Assembly (NCBI RefSeq): GCF_003999375.1
Contig: NZ_RJLC01000015.1
Coordinates: forward strand, 1 to 64,000
Source: Pseudidiomarina mangrovi
Lineage (GTDB): Bacteria; Pseudomonadota; Gammaproteobacteria; Enterobacterales; Alteromonadaceae
Reading direction: 5' to 3'
Length of the DNA stretch: 64,000 bases
Shown: positions 1-11,563 of the stretch, in pieces
How positions within the stretch are numbered: position 1 is the first letter of the stretch
Layout: each line of letters opens with the position of its first letter
Translations under genes and position numbers: made by a program
The notes under the pieces: model-generated
What the model was told of the DNA's origin: nothing
Database searches by the model: none
The model's input: the letters and a program-made list of their open reading frames with translations, nothing else

Positions 1-57
1 GCCTGAATCCGGTAAGTGCCCACACAGTTTGCTTGGCTTGGTATATTGTTAAAGAGC
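1..57 (-). promoter_or_regulatory. rRNA operon leader with boxA antitermination element
   Basis: Read on the minus strand, positions 57-46 give GCTCTTTAACAA, the boxA core found in gammaproteobacterial rRNA leaders and spacers. Downstream of it (about 25-15) is the GTGTGGGCACT motif typical of these leaders. The 16S gene itself would lie to the left of position 1 and is not in the window. Nus factors bind boxA in rRNA transcripts to prevent Rho-dependent termination. Confidence 0.8.
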
Positions 58-85
58 GTTGCTTCTTATCCGAAGCGGGATGCGT

Positions 86-214
86 ATTTTACGTCATCCT
101 TGGCTTAGGTCAAGATCCTTTTGGATCTTTTTTACTGCCTGAGCAGTCCCTAAATTGCCGCCGTCAGTGACTGACAACGGCCGCGAATTATAACCATCGC
201 TTTGCCGCCTGCAA
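86..214 (-). promoter_or_regulatory. Tandem rRNA promoters P1 and P2
   Basis: Two sigma70-type promoters read leftward. P1 has -35 TTGCAG (214-209), a 16-bp spacer and a perfect -10 TATAAT (192-187), then a GC-rich discriminator. P2 has -35 TTGACC (113-108), a 16-bp spacer and -10 TAAAAT (91-86), again with a GC-rich start region. This tandem layout about 40 to 150 bp upstream of boxA is the usual rrn architecture, and GC-rich discriminators fit stringent control. Between the promoters, 112-133 holds a perfect 7-bp inverted repeat (AAGATCC/GGATCTT) followed on the plus strand by a T-run, so it could also stop rightward transcription. Confidence 0.8.
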
Positions 215-250
215 GATCTTTTTTAGATTTGCCGATCGTTTGATTATTTT

Positions 251-1084
251 TTAGTCCGGTTTGGCTGTGGAGCTGGATTTTTCAGCCTTTTCTGCTGCTT
301 TAGTGTCCACTTGTTCACCGCAGTCATCGCTGGCATCACCAACCACATGCTCCAACTTTAATTTCTTAACAGTGCGGAATGTCGTCACTGGACCAGAGAG
401 GGCATAAAGTAGGAAAATCGAAAACAACACTAATGATGGTTCAGTGGCGACAATTACGAACGCCAATACCACGATCAAGATGACCATAAATGATACGCGG
501 CCACGCCAATCAACATCTTTGAATGAGTGATAACGGAAGTTGCTCACCATTAATAAGCCACACATGATGGTCAGAGCTGCAGCAACATAATGGACATCGG
601 TCGGGTCAATAGCGTACTTACTACCTACCCACACTGCACCGGCGACAATAGCTGCGGCACTTGGAATAGCTAAGCCTTGGAAGAAGCGCTTGTCCACGGT
701 ATTGATGTTGGTGTTAAAACGCGCCAGCCGCAAGGCGCCACCGGCGACGAAGATAAATGCTGCTAACCAACCCAATTTACCGAGGTCATGCAAGGCCCAG
801 TTATACATCACTAGCGCCGGCGCCATACCAAAGGAAACAATATCGGCCATGCTGTCATATTCAGCACCAAAATCACTTTGGGTGTTGGTCATTCGCGCTA
901 CGCGGCCATCGAGGCCGTCGAATACCATAGCGATAAAAATAGCCACGGCTGCCGATTCAAAATTGTTATTCATAGATGCCACAATGGCAAAGAAACCCGA
1001 GAACAGCCCAGCCGTTGTCAGTAAATTCGGTAACAGATAGATACCACGTTTAGCGTTAGGCTGATGGTCGGTGTTAGTTGGCAT
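251..1084 (-). CDS. pssA: CDP-diacylglycerol--serine O-phosphatidyltransferase
   Basis: Inner-membrane enzyme that makes phosphatidylserine from CDP-diacylglycerol and L-serine, the first committed step to phosphatidylethanolamine. The CDP-alcohol phosphotransferase signature is complete: DGLDGRVAR followed by an appropriately spaced G and two Asp residues (GAEYDSMAD). Several hydrophobic segments make it the membrane-embedded Bacillus-like class, not the peripheral E. coli type. An upstream GTG at 1111 is in frame, but the ATG at 1084 has a well-spaced AAGGA, so it is preferred (277 aa). The last about 35 residues are charged and lie after the final membrane segment. A hairpin (1111-1117 with 1128-1134) lies between clpB and this gene and lacks a T-run, so read-through from clpB is possible. 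Confidence 0.9.
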   Translation of the reverse strand: MPTNTDHQPNAKRGIYLLPNLLTTAGLFSGFFAIVASMNNNFESAAVAIFIAMVFDGLDGRVARMTNTQSDFGAEYDSMADIVSFGMAPALVMYNWALHDLGKLGWLAAFIFVAGGALRLARFNTNINTVDKRFFQGLAIPSAAAIVAGAVWVGSKYAIDPTDVHYVAAALTIMCGLLMVSNFRYHSFKDVDWRGRVSFMVILIVVLAFVIVATEPSLVLFSIFLLYALSGPVTTFRTVKKLKLEHVVGDASDDCGEQVDTKAAEKAEKSSSTAKPD

Positions 1085-1159
1085 AGTCGCATCCTTAATG
1101 TCGTTCCGCACACCCCACCGTTAGCGATGGGGTGCGACAGGATAACATAGCTTGTTTGC

Positions 1160-3733
1160 TCATTGCGAGATGAGGAATTGTTCACCATCGACTTCCACAT
1201 GAATCGCCTGGCCCGGTAGCAATTTGCCAGACAAAATCTGCTGCGCTAACGGGTTTTCCAGCTGCTGCTGAATGGCGCGTTTCAGCGGCCGAGCGCCGTA
1301 AACCGGATCGAACCCAGCTGCTGCCAAGTGGTCCAGCGCGTCATCCGATAATTGCAAACTATAGTCACGTTCCGCCAAGCGCTGATACAGCCGTTGCAGC
1401 TGAATGCGGGTAATGTTGCGGATGTGACTTTGCGCCAACGGATGGAACACCACGGTTTCATCAATGCGGTTCAAAAACTCGGGGCGGAAGTGTTGCTGCA
1501 AAATAGCCATCACATCAGCCTTCATTTCATCATAGCTTTGACTATGCGCACGCTCTTGAATCATATCGGAGCCAATGTTGGAGGTCATAATGACCACGGT
1601 ATTACGGAAATCCACAGTACGCCCATGACCATCGGTTAAGCGGCCATCATCTAATACTTGCAGCAAAATATTGAACACATCGGGGTGTGCCTTCTCTATT
1701 TCGTCCAGCAATATCACTGAATATGGGCGACGTCGCACAGCTTCAGTCAAGTAGCCGCCTTCTTCATAGCCAACGTATCCCGGTGGTGCGCCGACTAAGC
1801 GTGATACCGAGTGTTTTTCCATAAATTCCGACATATCAATGCGCACCATGGCGTCATCGGTGTCGAACAAGAAAGTTGCTAAAGCTTTGCACAACTCGGT
1901 TTTACCGACCCCGGTTGGGCCGAGGAACAAAAATGAGCCAATTGGCCGCTGCGGATCAGACAGCCCAGCACGCGAACGACGAATGGCGTTAGCCACCGAG
2001 GTCACTGCTTCATTTTGGCCGACTACGCGCTGATGCAAATTAGCTTCCATATTGACTAACTTCTCACGCTCGCCCTCGAGCATTTTGCTAACCGGAATAC
2101 CGGTCCAGCGTGATAACACATCGGCGATTTCTTCATCGGTGACCTTGTTTTTCAGTAACTGCATAACTTGGCCTTCGGCCTCGACCGCAGCTTTGAGTTG
2201 CCGCTCCAGCTCAGGGATGCGGCCATACTGTAACTCTGACATGCGGTTGAGATCGCCAGCGCGACGGGCAATATCCATATCGGTACGAGCTTGTTCAAGC
2301 TGGGTTTTTATCGCCTGCTCGCCCTGCACCGTGGCTTTTTCTGCTAGCCAGACTTCTTCTAGTTCAGCATATTTGCGTTGTACTTCCGCCAGTTCATGCT
2401 GCAATAACTCTAAACGCTTTTTACTGGCGTCATCGGCTTCTTTTTGCAGCGCTTTTTGCTCCAGCTGCAATTGAATGCTGCGTCGCTCCAAGCGGTCCAT
2501 ATCTTCAGGCTTCGAGTCAATTTGCATACGAATGCTTGAGGCCGCCTCGTCAATCAAGTCAATGGCTTTATCCGGCAGCTGACGATCACTGATATAACGA
2601 TGTGACAAGGTTGCTGCGGCAACAATGGCTGGGTCAGTGATCTGCACCGAGTGATGCAATTCGTAGCGTTCTTTCAGACCGCGCAAAATAGCGATAGTGT
2701 CTTCAACACTGGGCTCTTCCACCAAGACTTTCTGGAAGCGACGCTCAAGTGCCGCATCTTTTTCAATATATTGACGGTATTCATTTAAGGTGGTGGCACC
2801 CACGCAATGCAGCTCACCGCGTGCCAACGCAGGTTTAAGCATATTGCCGGCATCCATAGCGCCATCGGCTTTGCCGGCGCCAACCATGGTGTGCAGCTCG
2901 TCAATGAACAAGATCACCTGACCATCATGCTTACTGAGTTCGTTCAGCACGGCTTTTAAGCGTTCTTCAAATTCACCACGATACTTAGCACCAGCCAACA
3001 AGGCGCCGAGATCGAGCGACAACACGCGCTTATTCTTCAGCCCCTCGGGTACTTCGCCATTGACGATGCGCTGAGCCAAACCTTCCACAATGGCGGTTTT
3101 ACCCACGCCTGGCTCGCCAATCAGCACCGGGTTGTTTTTGGTGCGGCGTTGCAGCACTTGAATGGTGCGACGAATTTCGTCATCACGGCCAATGACCGGG
3201 TCAAGTTTGCCCTGCTCGGCACGTTCAGTCAGATCGATGGTGTACTTATCCAGCGCCTGACGCTGATCCTCGGCATTTTGATCGGTGACCTGCTCGCCAT
3301 TACGCACTTGATTAATGGCCTTTTCAACGCGATCTTTGCTGACCCCAAGCTTTTTCAGAATATCGCCAAGCGTGCCCTTATCTTCGGTAGCGGCCAGCAC
3401 AAACAGCTCCGACGAAATGAAGCTATCTTGGCGCTTTTGCGCATACTTATCGCATAAATTAAGGAGATTCGCGGTGGCGGCTGATACCTGCACCTCGCCG
3501 CCGCTGCCTTGCACTTGCGCCAAGTTGTTGAGTGCGGTGGCAAGCTCAGAGCGTAGCGCGCTGGCATCAATTTGCAGGAGCGTAAGTAGCGGCCGCAGTG
3601 TGCCGCCGTCTTGATTGAGTAGAGCCTGCATTAAATGCAGTGGCTCAATGAATTGGTGATCACGCCCCAACGCCAGTGACTGTGCATCCTGTATGGCTAA
3701 TTGGAATTTATGAGTCAGTTTGTCGAAACGCAT
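1160..3733 (-). CDS. clpB: ATP-dependent disaggregase ClpB
   Basis: Hexameric Hsp100 chaperone that pulls polypeptides out of aggregates together with DnaK. At 857 aa it has the full ClpB length. Seen in order: the N-domain with two repeats (about 1-145), AAA+ module 1 with Walker A GEPGVGKT and Walker B LFIDELH, the long coiled-coil M-domain (about 400-525) that separates ClpB from ClpA, and AAA+ module 2 with Walker A GPTGVGKT plus the D2-small domain. The ATG at 3733 is preceded by GAGG. No ClpP-binding loop is expected in this family. A sigma32-like promoter lies upstream, fitting heat-shock control. Confidence 0.97.
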   Translation of the reverse strand: MRFDKLTHKFQLAIQDAQSLALGRDHQFIEPLHLMQALLNQDGGTLRPLLTLLQIDASALRSELATALNNLAQVQGSGGEVQVSAATANLLNLCDKYAQKRQDSFISSELFVLAATEDKGTLGDILKKLGVSKDRVEKAINQVRNGEQVTDQNAEDQRQALDKYTIDLTERAEQGKLDPVIGRDDEIRRTIQVLQRRTKNNPVLIGEPGVGKTAIVEGLAQRIVNGEVPEGLKNKRVLSLDLGALLAGAKYRGEFEERLKAVLNELSKHDGQVILFIDELHTMVGAGKADGAMDAGNMLKPALARGELHCVGATTLNEYRQYIEKDAALERRFQKVLVEEPSVEDTIAILRGLKERYELHHSVQITDPAIVAAATLSHRYISDRQLPDKAIDLIDEAASSIRMQIDSKPEDMDRLERRSIQLQLEQKALQKEADDASKKRLELLQHELAEVQRKYAELEEVWLAEKATVQGEQAIKTQLEQARTDMDIARRAGDLNRMSELQYGRIPELERQLKAAVEAEGQVMQLLKNKVTDEEIADVLSRWTGIPVSKMLEGEREKLVNMEANLHQRVVGQNEAVTSVANAIRRSRAGLSDPQRPIGSFLFLGPTGVGKTELCKALATFLFDTDDAMVRIDMSEFMEKHSVSRLVGAPPGYVGYEEGGYLTEAVRRRPYSVILLDEIEKAHPDVFNILLQVLDDGRLTDGHGRTVDFRNTVVIMTSNIGSDMIQERAHSQSYDEMKADVMAILQQHFRPEFLNRIDETVVFHPLAQSHIRNITRIQLQRLYQRLAERDYSLQLSDDALDHLAAAGFDPVYGARPLKRAIQQQLENPLAQQILSGKLLPGQAIHVEVDGEQFLISQ

Positions 3734-3770
3734 ATGTATACCTCGAAAGTTTCAGTAAATCCTGATCCTT

Positions 3771-3799
3771 TATGTGGGTATTATTTCGACAGTTTCAAG
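3771..3799 (-). promoter_or_regulatory. Sigma32-type heat-shock promoter of clpB
   Basis: Read leftward: CTTGAAA (3799-3793), a 14-bp spacer, then CCCACATA (3778-3771). This matches the sigma32 consensus CTTGAAA-N12-15-CCCCATnT closely and is placed about 40 bp upstream of the clpB start codon, as expected for this heat-shock gene. Confidence 0.7.
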
Positions 3800-3809
3800 A
3801 GGGCGGGAT

Positions 3810-4547
3810 TTAATTTTTCCAAATCAGTGTGGCGATGCGTCCACAGCGAGGATCTTGTCGGTATGAACTAAAACGCTTGTCACTAAAGGTGCATAAGCCA
3901 CTCAAGGTGACATCCGTGACGCCCTGGCGGGCTAAAATTCGGCGGGCTAACTCAGGTAAGTCAGCATGCCACTTACCCGCTATATGGGGACGAAAGGTTG
4001 CTTCATCAAGGAGCTGATCGCGATTAAACGCATCGCGCACTTCGCCACCCACTTCAAAATAATCCTGTGAAATGGCTGGGCCAATAAAAGCGCGCAACTG
4101 CGCTGGCGGCAGCTTGAGCCGTGCCACAGTTTGCTCAATAATGCCATGGGCTAAACCGCGCCAGCCGGCATGTACCGCGGCAATTTTTGCGCCATCATGG
4201 GAAACCAACAAAATAGGCAGACAATCAGCCGTCAAGACCGCGCATACGCTCGGTGTTTGCGCGGCTATGATGGCATCGGCAGCGACACCGAATGACGCCT
4301 GTTGGTAATCAACCACCACCGTGCTGTGATACTGCTGCAACCATTGCACCGGTGCAGCAAGGTGTAACTCACGGCTCAGTTGGCGCCGATGGCGAATCAC
4401 AGCCGCCGGATCATCACCAACGTGCAGCGCTAAATTACCCGGGCTACTGACTGTGGTAATAGCAGCGTGAACCCCAGCTGGCAGTTCCCAACGCGGGATC
4501 AGATAGTCGCGGAACAAATCAGTCAATGGGGTGCTCTTTGCGATCAA
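3810..4547 (-). CDS. pgeF: Laccase-domain protein / peptidoglycan editing factor
   Basis: Member of the YfiH/PgeF (multi-copper-polyphenol oxidoreductase) family, reported in E. coli to remove wrongly incorporated L-Ser from peptidoglycan precursors, and for relatives to act on purine nucleosides. Family marks visible are TADCLPIL, AAVHAGWRGLAHG and IGPAIS, which supply the Cys/His zinc ligands. The start is uncertain: the longest frame opens at a TTG (4547) inside the end of rluD, and a second TTG lies at about 4526. Homology to the YfiH N-terminus begins at about LIPRW. Overlap with rluD suggests co-transcription. Clustering with rluD, clpB and bamD is usual in this order. Confidence 0.87.
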   Translation of the reverse strand: MIAKSTPLTDLFRDYLIPRWELPAGVHAAITTVSSPGNLALHVGDDPAAVIRHRRQLSRELHLAAPVQWLQQYHSTVVVDYQQASFGVAADAIIAAQTPSVCAVLTADCLPILLVSHDGAKIAAVHAGWRGLAHGIIEQTVARLKLPPAQLRAFIGPAISQDYFEVGGEVRDAFNRDQLLDEATFRPHIAGKWHADLPELARRILARQGVTDVTLSGLCTFSDKRFSSYRQDPRCGRIATLIWKN

Positions 4548-5487
4548 GCCGGAGTTGCTCTACCAACGCAACAAAATCGGCAGGTAACGGCGCATCCCAA
4601 CTCATCCATTCACCGCTGATAGGGTGATGCAATGATAACCGTGCGGCATGCAGCGCTTGGCGTTTAAAGCCGCGTAAGGTGTCGAGCAACTCTGGTGACG
4701 CTGAGCGCGGTGGGCGCGGACGGCCACCATAGGTAAAATCACCAACCAACGGATGCCGGATGTGTGCCATGTGCACCCGAATTTGGTGCGTACGCCCAGT
4801 TTCTAGGCGCAAGCGCAGATGCGTGTGGGCGCGAAAGCGCTCAATCACACGATAGTGGGTGACCGCTGGACGGCCATTGGCGACCACGCCCATGTGCGTG
4901 CGTTTAGTTGGATGCCGACCAATTGGTTCGTCCACCACACCGCCTGCGGTCATCGGGCCATTACAGACTGCCTCATACTCACGCGTGATTTCGCGGTTTT
5001 GCATGGCATCGACTAAATGGGTTTGCGCCGGAACGGTTTTAGCGACCACCATTAAGCCGGTGGTGTCTTTATCGAGGCGGTGGATGATACCAGCGCGGGG
5101 CACTTGGTCAATCGCCGGAAAATAGTGCAATAGCGCATTCAATAACGTGCCATCAGGCATACCAGCACCCGGATGTACGACTAAACCAGCAGGCTTATTG
5201 ACCACTAAAATGTGGTCGTCTTCGTAAACAATAGTGAGCGCGATATCTTGCCCTTCAAAGCGCTGCTCTTCAGCTAATTCACCGTTCACGGTGACCACCA
5301 TACCGGCTAGGACTTTTTCGCGCGGCACGTTACAGGGTTTGCCGTCAAGCACCACGCGGCCGTCTTCAATCCAGCCTTTCAGCCGTGAACGCGAATAATC
5401 GGGGAACAACTCAGCAATTGCTTGGTCCAATCGTTTGCCATTTAAATTGACGGGTATTTCACTGGTTAAAACTATCTGCTCACTCAT
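4519..5487 (-). CDS. rluD: 23S rRNA pseudouridine(1911/1915/1917) synthase
   Basis: Isomerises uridines in helix 69 of 23S rRNA, needed for normal ribosome assembly. At 322 aa it has family length. An N-terminal S4 RNA-binding domain (about 18-75, LDQAIAELFPDYSRSRL) precedes the RluA-type catalytic domain. The catalytic Asp is residue 139 in HRLDKDTTG, matching E. coli numbering, and RTHQIRVH is present. The ATG at 5487 is the only sensible start. It is divergent from bamD across 128 bp, and the pair rluD-bamD in this arrangement is conserved in gammaproteobacteria. Confidence 0.96.
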   Translation of the reverse strand: MSEQIVLTSEIPVNLNGKRLDQAIAELFPDYSRSRLKGWIEDGRVVLDGKPCNVPREKVLAGMVVTVNGELAEEQRFEGQDIALTIVYEDDHILVVNKPAGLVVHPGAGMPDGTLLNALLHYFPAIDQVPRAGIIHRLDKDTTGLMVVAKTVPAQTHLVDAMQNREITREYEAVCNGPMTAGGVVDEPIGRHPTKRTHMGVVANGRPAVTHYRVIERFRAHTHLRLRLETGRTHQIRVHMAHIRHPLVGDFTYGGRPRPPRSASPELLDTLRGFKRQALHAARLSLHHPISGEWMSWDAPLPADFVALVEQLRLDRKEHPID

Positions 5488-5615
5488 AAAATCTAATATG
5501 GACCTGTGAAAGCAACTGTCGCTGCGTTAGAATGCAAAAAATCAATGTGCATAGTGTACCTGTTTGGTGGTTCAAGCACCAAAACTTAAATCAACCGAGA
5601 TTAGAATAACAACTT

Positions 5616-6371
5616 ATGAAACTGCGAATTATTTTGGCTTGTATTGCCGGCCTATACCTCACCGGCTGCGCTGGATCACCCGAAACAGCTGACACCAGAC
5701 CCGCACTCAGTGATGCTGAAAGTGGCTATGAAGTAGCGCGCAACCAAATCAATGCTGGCAACTATGCCGCCGCATCACAAACCTTAATGCAATTATCGAC
5801 CAGATTTCCTTTTGGTCCGCTGGCTAACCAAGTACAGATGGATTTGATCTATGTGTACTACAAAATTAGTGACATCGATAAAGCATTGGCAGCCATTGAC
5901 CGCTTTACCCGCCTGAACCCAAATCATCCTGATATTGATTACGTGCTGTACATGCGTGGCTTGGTCAATGAGCGCGCTGATCACAATGGGGTGCAAGAGT
6001 TTGTCGGTATTGATCGTGCCGACCGCGACCCAAGCAAAGCGAAAGAAGCCTTTAATGACTACGCTGAACTGATTCGCCGCTTCCCCGATAGCAAATATGC
6101 CGGTGACGCACGGCAACGTATGTTGGGTATTAAAAGCCGGTTAGCGCGCCATGAATTAGCCGTGGCTAACTACTACATCAAGCGCGAAGCATGGCTGGCT
6201 GCGGCAAACCGTGGTAAGTATGTGCTGGAATATTTCAACGACACGCCTGAAGTTGAGCAAGCGCTGATTATCATGGCTACCAGCTACGGTGAACTGGAAT
6301 TGCATGACTTGCGAGATGACGCCATTGCCACCTTGCAAGCTAACTTCCCAAATAGTGTCTTTTTCAATTAA
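5616..6371 (+). CDS. bamD: Outer membrane protein assembly factor BamD
   Basis: Outer-membrane lipoprotein of the BAM complex that folds beta-barrel proteins. A signal peptide ends in the lipobox LTGC with Cys18 as the lipidation site. The remainder has the tandem TPR-like repeats of BamD (about 38-240), including motifs such as RFPFGPLANQ and RRFPDSKYAGDA. Length (251 aa) is normal. The gene is monocistronic: it is divergent from rluD and convergent with glnB, with a shared bidirectional terminator. Confidence 0.95.
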   Translation: MKLRIILACIAGLYLTGCAGSPETADTRPALSDAESGYEVARNQINAGNYAAASQTLMQLSTRFPFGPLANQVQMDLIYVYYKISDIDKALAAIDRFTRLNPNHPDIDYVLYMRGLVNERADHNGVQEFVGIDRADRDPSKAKEAFNDYAELIRRFPDSKYAGDARQRMLGIKSRLARHELAVANYYIKREAWLAAANRGKYVLEYFNDTPEVEQALIIMATSYGELELHDLRDDAIATLQANFPNSVFFN

Positions 6372-6405
6372 TCGCTAACAGCTTGTAACACCGCTGGTTG
6401 GTAAA

Positions 6406-8404
<1,999 letters not shown>

Positions 8405-8480
8405 AACGGTGCTTTCGCTCCCACAACAACAATGCTGCGCATGATATAGCAAGGCCTTATTTTCGGCAAACCACAGCGTG

Positions 8481-8999
8481 TTATTCTGCGCTGAGTTGCG
8501 CCACAGTAAATTCCACTCCAGCGCTGGTTATAACCCAGGCGCGGTGTTTTTCTTCAGCCAACTCAAGCCATTGATAATAGACATTGCGATGCACTTTAGC
8601 GAGGAGCTGACGGCCCAAATCGACATAAGGAATATCATGTTGCAATAGCAAAGGATACTCAGCAGACAAAGGCACCTGTTCACCGAGATTAGTGGTCAGC
8701 ACCATCACCGCGGGTTGTTGCTTTGACCAATGCCATTGGGTGATCAAAAACGGCGCATCAGCGACTTGAATTTTGACTTTTTCGTGCGGCGTGACAAGAA
8801 AATAATCGTCATTGTCACGAACCAATACCGAGGCGAATAAACGTACGATTTCAGGCCGTTGAATCAGACTATCCTGATAATACCAATCGCCTTTAACATC
8901 AATGTGCAGTGGTATTTCGCCGCAGTAGGCAGGTTGCCATAATTCAGTTGGAGCCTGTCGCCGCTGTTGCAACGATGCCAACAACTGCGACAAATCCAT
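8481..8999 (-). CDS. DUF1285 family protein
   Basis: A 172-aa cytosolic protein with the DUF1285 pattern: an N-terminal segment naming the family (CGEIPLHIDVKGDWYYQDS), then IVRLFASVLVRDNDDYFLVTP and a C-terminal half rich in beta-strand-like alternation. No signal peptide or membrane segment is seen. A crystal structure is known for the family, but no clear function is established. The ATG at 8999 lies one nucleotide past the stop of the response regulator gene, so the two are likely one transcript. I cannot assign a role. Confidence 0.8.
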   Translation of the reverse strand: MDLSQLLASLQQRRQAPTELWQPAYCGEIPLHIDVKGDWYYQDSLIQRPEIVRLFASVLVRDNDDYFLVTPHEKVKIQVADAPFLITQWHWSKQQPAVMVLTTNLGEQVPLSAEYPLLLQHDIPYVDLGRQLLAKVHRNVYYQWLELAEEKHRAWVITSAGVEFTVAQLSAE

Positions 9000-9000
9000 G

Positions 9001-9627
9001 TTAACCCACTAAACGCTTTTGACGGAGCAAGTACCACAAGGTGGCTTCAGTGCGGTTAGACACCTTAATGGCTTTGAAAATTGCCGATAAGTGCACCCGA
9101 ATGGTGCCTTCAGTAATGCCTAAAATAGTGGCGATCTCTTTATTTGACAGCCCCTGCGCCAGCAATTGCATAATTTCTAACTGGCGTGGTGATAAAAAGT
9201 TCTCGGCACTGCCTTGGCTACTCACTCTATCGTTCAAGCGCGACTCATCAGGCAAATAGCGGTCGTTTTGCAGCAGAATACGAATAGCCAGCTTGGCCTC
9301 TTCGGCACTGGCATCTTTGGGCAGGTAACTACGCACACCGGCAGTCAGTGCTTGGCGCACTTCCGACAATGGCCGCGGCCAGCTGAATAACACCACATGA
9401 GCAGCCGGCGCCATTTTTTTCAAGGTGGCTAAAGTTGGACGAATTTCTGCGTCGGGCAGATCCATATCCAAGAAAATTAAGTTGTAGTTGTTTTGATGAC
9501 GTAAATACTCTTTGGCAACATCGAACGAAGGCGCCTCATAAATAGCCACATCGGAAGCGTAGCTGGTAATTAGGTGAATCAAACCAGCACGAATAAAAAA
9601 CTGATGATCAATGATGAGTATTTTCAT
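9001..9627 (-). CDS. NarL/FixJ-family response regulator
   Basis: Receiver domain (about 1-120) plus LuxR-type HTH (about 145-208, LSPRQLEIMQLLAQGLSNKE). The phospho-acceptor Asp is in IFLDMDLPD and the conserved Lys in YLPKDAS. Oddly, the usual N-terminal acidic pair DD is D-H here (ILIIDHQFF), so Mg2+ binding and phosphorylation may be altered. The in-frame start 18 bp upstream is less likely than the ATG at 9627, which has an AAGGGC ribosome-binding site. No histidine kinase is adjacent, and the target genes are unknown. The downstream neighbour is the DUF1285 gene. Confidence 0.88.
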   Translation of the reverse strand: MKILIIDHQFFIRAGLIHLITSYASDVAIYEAPSFDVAKEYLRHQNNYNLIFLDMDLPDAEIRPTLATLKKMAPAAHVVLFSWPRPLSEVRQALTAGVRSYLPKDASAEEAKLAIRILLQNDRYLPDESRLNDRVSSQGSAENFLSPRQLEIMQLLAQGLSNKEIATILGITEGTIRVHLSAIFKAIKVSNRTEATLWYLLRQKRLVG

Positions 9628-9823
9628 GATGCCCTTAACCAACAACCGACGGATGCCAATTTCTGTCAGCTATTGTACACTGACTATGGAAACCTTGCAT
9701 AGCACCTGTTGTTAATTTGTAAAGTAATGTTAAAGGTTAAACATACTGTTTAGCATGTAAAATGCAACTAAAACGATCACAACAATGCTGAATCATTAGC
9801 GTTCAATCGAGGAATAGTAAGCT

Positions 9824-11563
9824 ATGAACCGCCTAACTAAGACTTTACACCGCCAGCGCCTGTTGGCCTCCATAAGCCTTGTTGCGTTAATGTTAACGCC
9901 CGCATTTGCCAGTGCGGAAAGTACGCTTTATTACAATTTGCAGGGATACACCTTGACCGGCCCTGCCGGAGCTGATGCCACATTAGTTGAATTCAAAGCC
10001 TTTGCGGTGCGCGATGGTAAAGTGATTGCGGTTGGTGAAGCAGCCGACGTAGAGCGCGTGGCAGGCGACGTCAGTAAGCGGGTTGATCTGGGCGGAAAAA
10101 CTGTACTGCCCGGTATTATTGATGCCCATGGCCACGTCTTGGGCTTGGGCCAAACGCTGCAGTTAGCTGATCTGCGGGATGCCAGCTCAGAGCAACAAGC
10201 GGTAGCGATGGTAACTGAGTTTGCCAACAGTGCTGGTCAATCAGCCAGCTGGGTTTTAGGCCGTGGCTGGAACCAAGAAAATTGGAGTTCGCGACAGTTC
10301 CCTAGCGCCGCAGCTTTGGATGAAAGCCTCAGCGACCGCCCGGTATGGTTAACCCGAGTGGATGGCCACGCCGGCTGGGCCAATAGCAAAGCGCTAGAAC
10401 TGGCCGGCATTACTGGCGCCAGCGTGAGCCCAGAAGGTGGCGAAATTATTCGCGATAGCAATGGCGAACCCACCGGCGTATTGATTGATAACGCCATGAA
10501 TTTAGTTGAAGCCATTATTCCTGCCGATAGCGCTGAGCAACAAAAAAATGCGCTGCAACTGGCCTTTGCGCATCTCAATGAACGCGGTATTACCAGTGTG
10601 CATGATGCCGGGGTGAGCGCTGAGACCATCGATGTATTTCAGCAGCTGGCCGCCAGCGATGCCATGACACTGCGGGTGTACGCCATGATTGGCGCCAATG
10701 AACCAAAGCTGCCGGAACTTCTGGCCAACGGCCCAATTGTTACCGACGATGACATGTTTACGGTGCGTAGTGTGAAAATTTACGCTGATGGCGCATTAGG
10801 CAGCCGTGGCGCGGCACTCTTACACCCCTACCACGATGATCCGCAACAACTTGGGCTGTTAGTCACCTCGCCAGAAAACATCAAGGCGCTGTATGAGTTG
10901 ATCATTCCACACGGCTTCCAGATCAACACCCACGCCATTGGTGACCGCGCCAACCGTATTGCATTGGACGCTTTTGAACACGCCTTTAATAGCTATGGCG
11001 GGCGTAACTTGCGGCACCGAATTGAGCACGCACAAGTGGTACATCCGGATGATCTCATTCGTTTCAAAACCTTGAACATCATTCCATCGATGCAGCCAAC
11101 CCATGCCACCAGCGATAAAAATATGGCCGAAGACCGCCTTGGTAAAGAGCGCATGCGCGGTGCCTATGCCTGGCAAACCTTCCTCAAGCAAGGTTCAATT
11201 ATTGCCGCTGGTTCCGACTTTCCGGTGGAATTAGCCGACCCGTTCTTTGGTTTGCATGCGGCGGTGACTCGTCAAGACCGCGACAATCAGCCGGAGGGTG
11301 GTTGGTATCCAGCAGAAGCCATGAGTAAAGTTGAAGCATTACGCTCATTTACTCTTGATGCCGCTTATGCCGCTGGCCAAGACAGCATCTTAGGCAGCAT
11401 TGAACCGGGCAAATGGGCTGATTTTATTGTGCTGGATCAAAATCCGTTTGCACAAACTGCCGCTACACTATGGCAGCAACGCGTGCTTGCCACCTATATT
11501 GCTGGCGAGGCGGTCTACACTATCCAAATGAACACCGAGGCTGTTGATGAAACTTCACGATGA
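9824..11563 (+). CDS. Exported amidohydrolase (YtcJ-like, Amidohydrolase_3)
   Basis: A 579-aa metal-dependent hydrolase of the YtcJ-like branch. The N-terminal signal peptide (about 1-31, cleavage near FASAES) targets it to the periplasm. Metal-binding motifs are visible: DAHGH near residue 100, a lysine-region motif VKIYADGALGSRG, IHTHAIGDRAN-like HAIGDRA, RIEHAQ, and GSDFPV for the last Asp. Family members hydrolyse N-acyl or formamide bonds, but substrate cannot be told from sequence. The stop overlaps the first codons of pdxH, so the two may be co-transcribed. It is one of three exported amidohydrolases in the window. Confidence 0.85.
   Translation: MNRLTKTLHRQRLLASISLVALMLTPAFASAESTLYYNLQGYTLTGPAGADATLVEFKAFAVRDGKVIAVGEAADVERVAGDVSKRVDLGGKTVLPGIIDAHGHVLGLGQTLQLADLRDASSEQQAVAMVTEFANSAGQSASWVLGRGWNQENWSSRQFPSAAALDESLSDRPVWLTRVDGHAGWANSKALELAGITGASVSPEGGEIIRDSNGEPTGVLIDNAMNLVEAIIPADSAEQQKNALQLAFAHLNERGITSVHDAGVSAETIDVFQQLAASDAMTLRVYAMIGANEPKLPELLANGPIVTDDDMFTVRSVKIYADGALGSRGAALLHPYHDDPQQLGLLVTSPENIKALYELIIPHGFQINTHAIGDRANRIALDAFEHAFNSYGGRNLRHRIEHAQVVHPDDLIRFKTLNIIPSMQPTHATSDKNMAEDRLGKERMRGAYAWQTFLKQGSIIAAGSDFPVELADPFFGLHAAVTRQDRDNQPEGGWYPAEAMSKVEALRSFTLDAAYAAGQDSILGSIEPGKWADFIVLDQNPFAQTAATLWQQRVLATYIAGEAVYTIQMNTEAVDETSR

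Noticed and set aside
112-133. Terminator for a rightward gene left of the window
   Set aside because: The rRNA leader occupies that side and reads leftward; the hairpin lies between its two promoters, so no rightward gene needs it.
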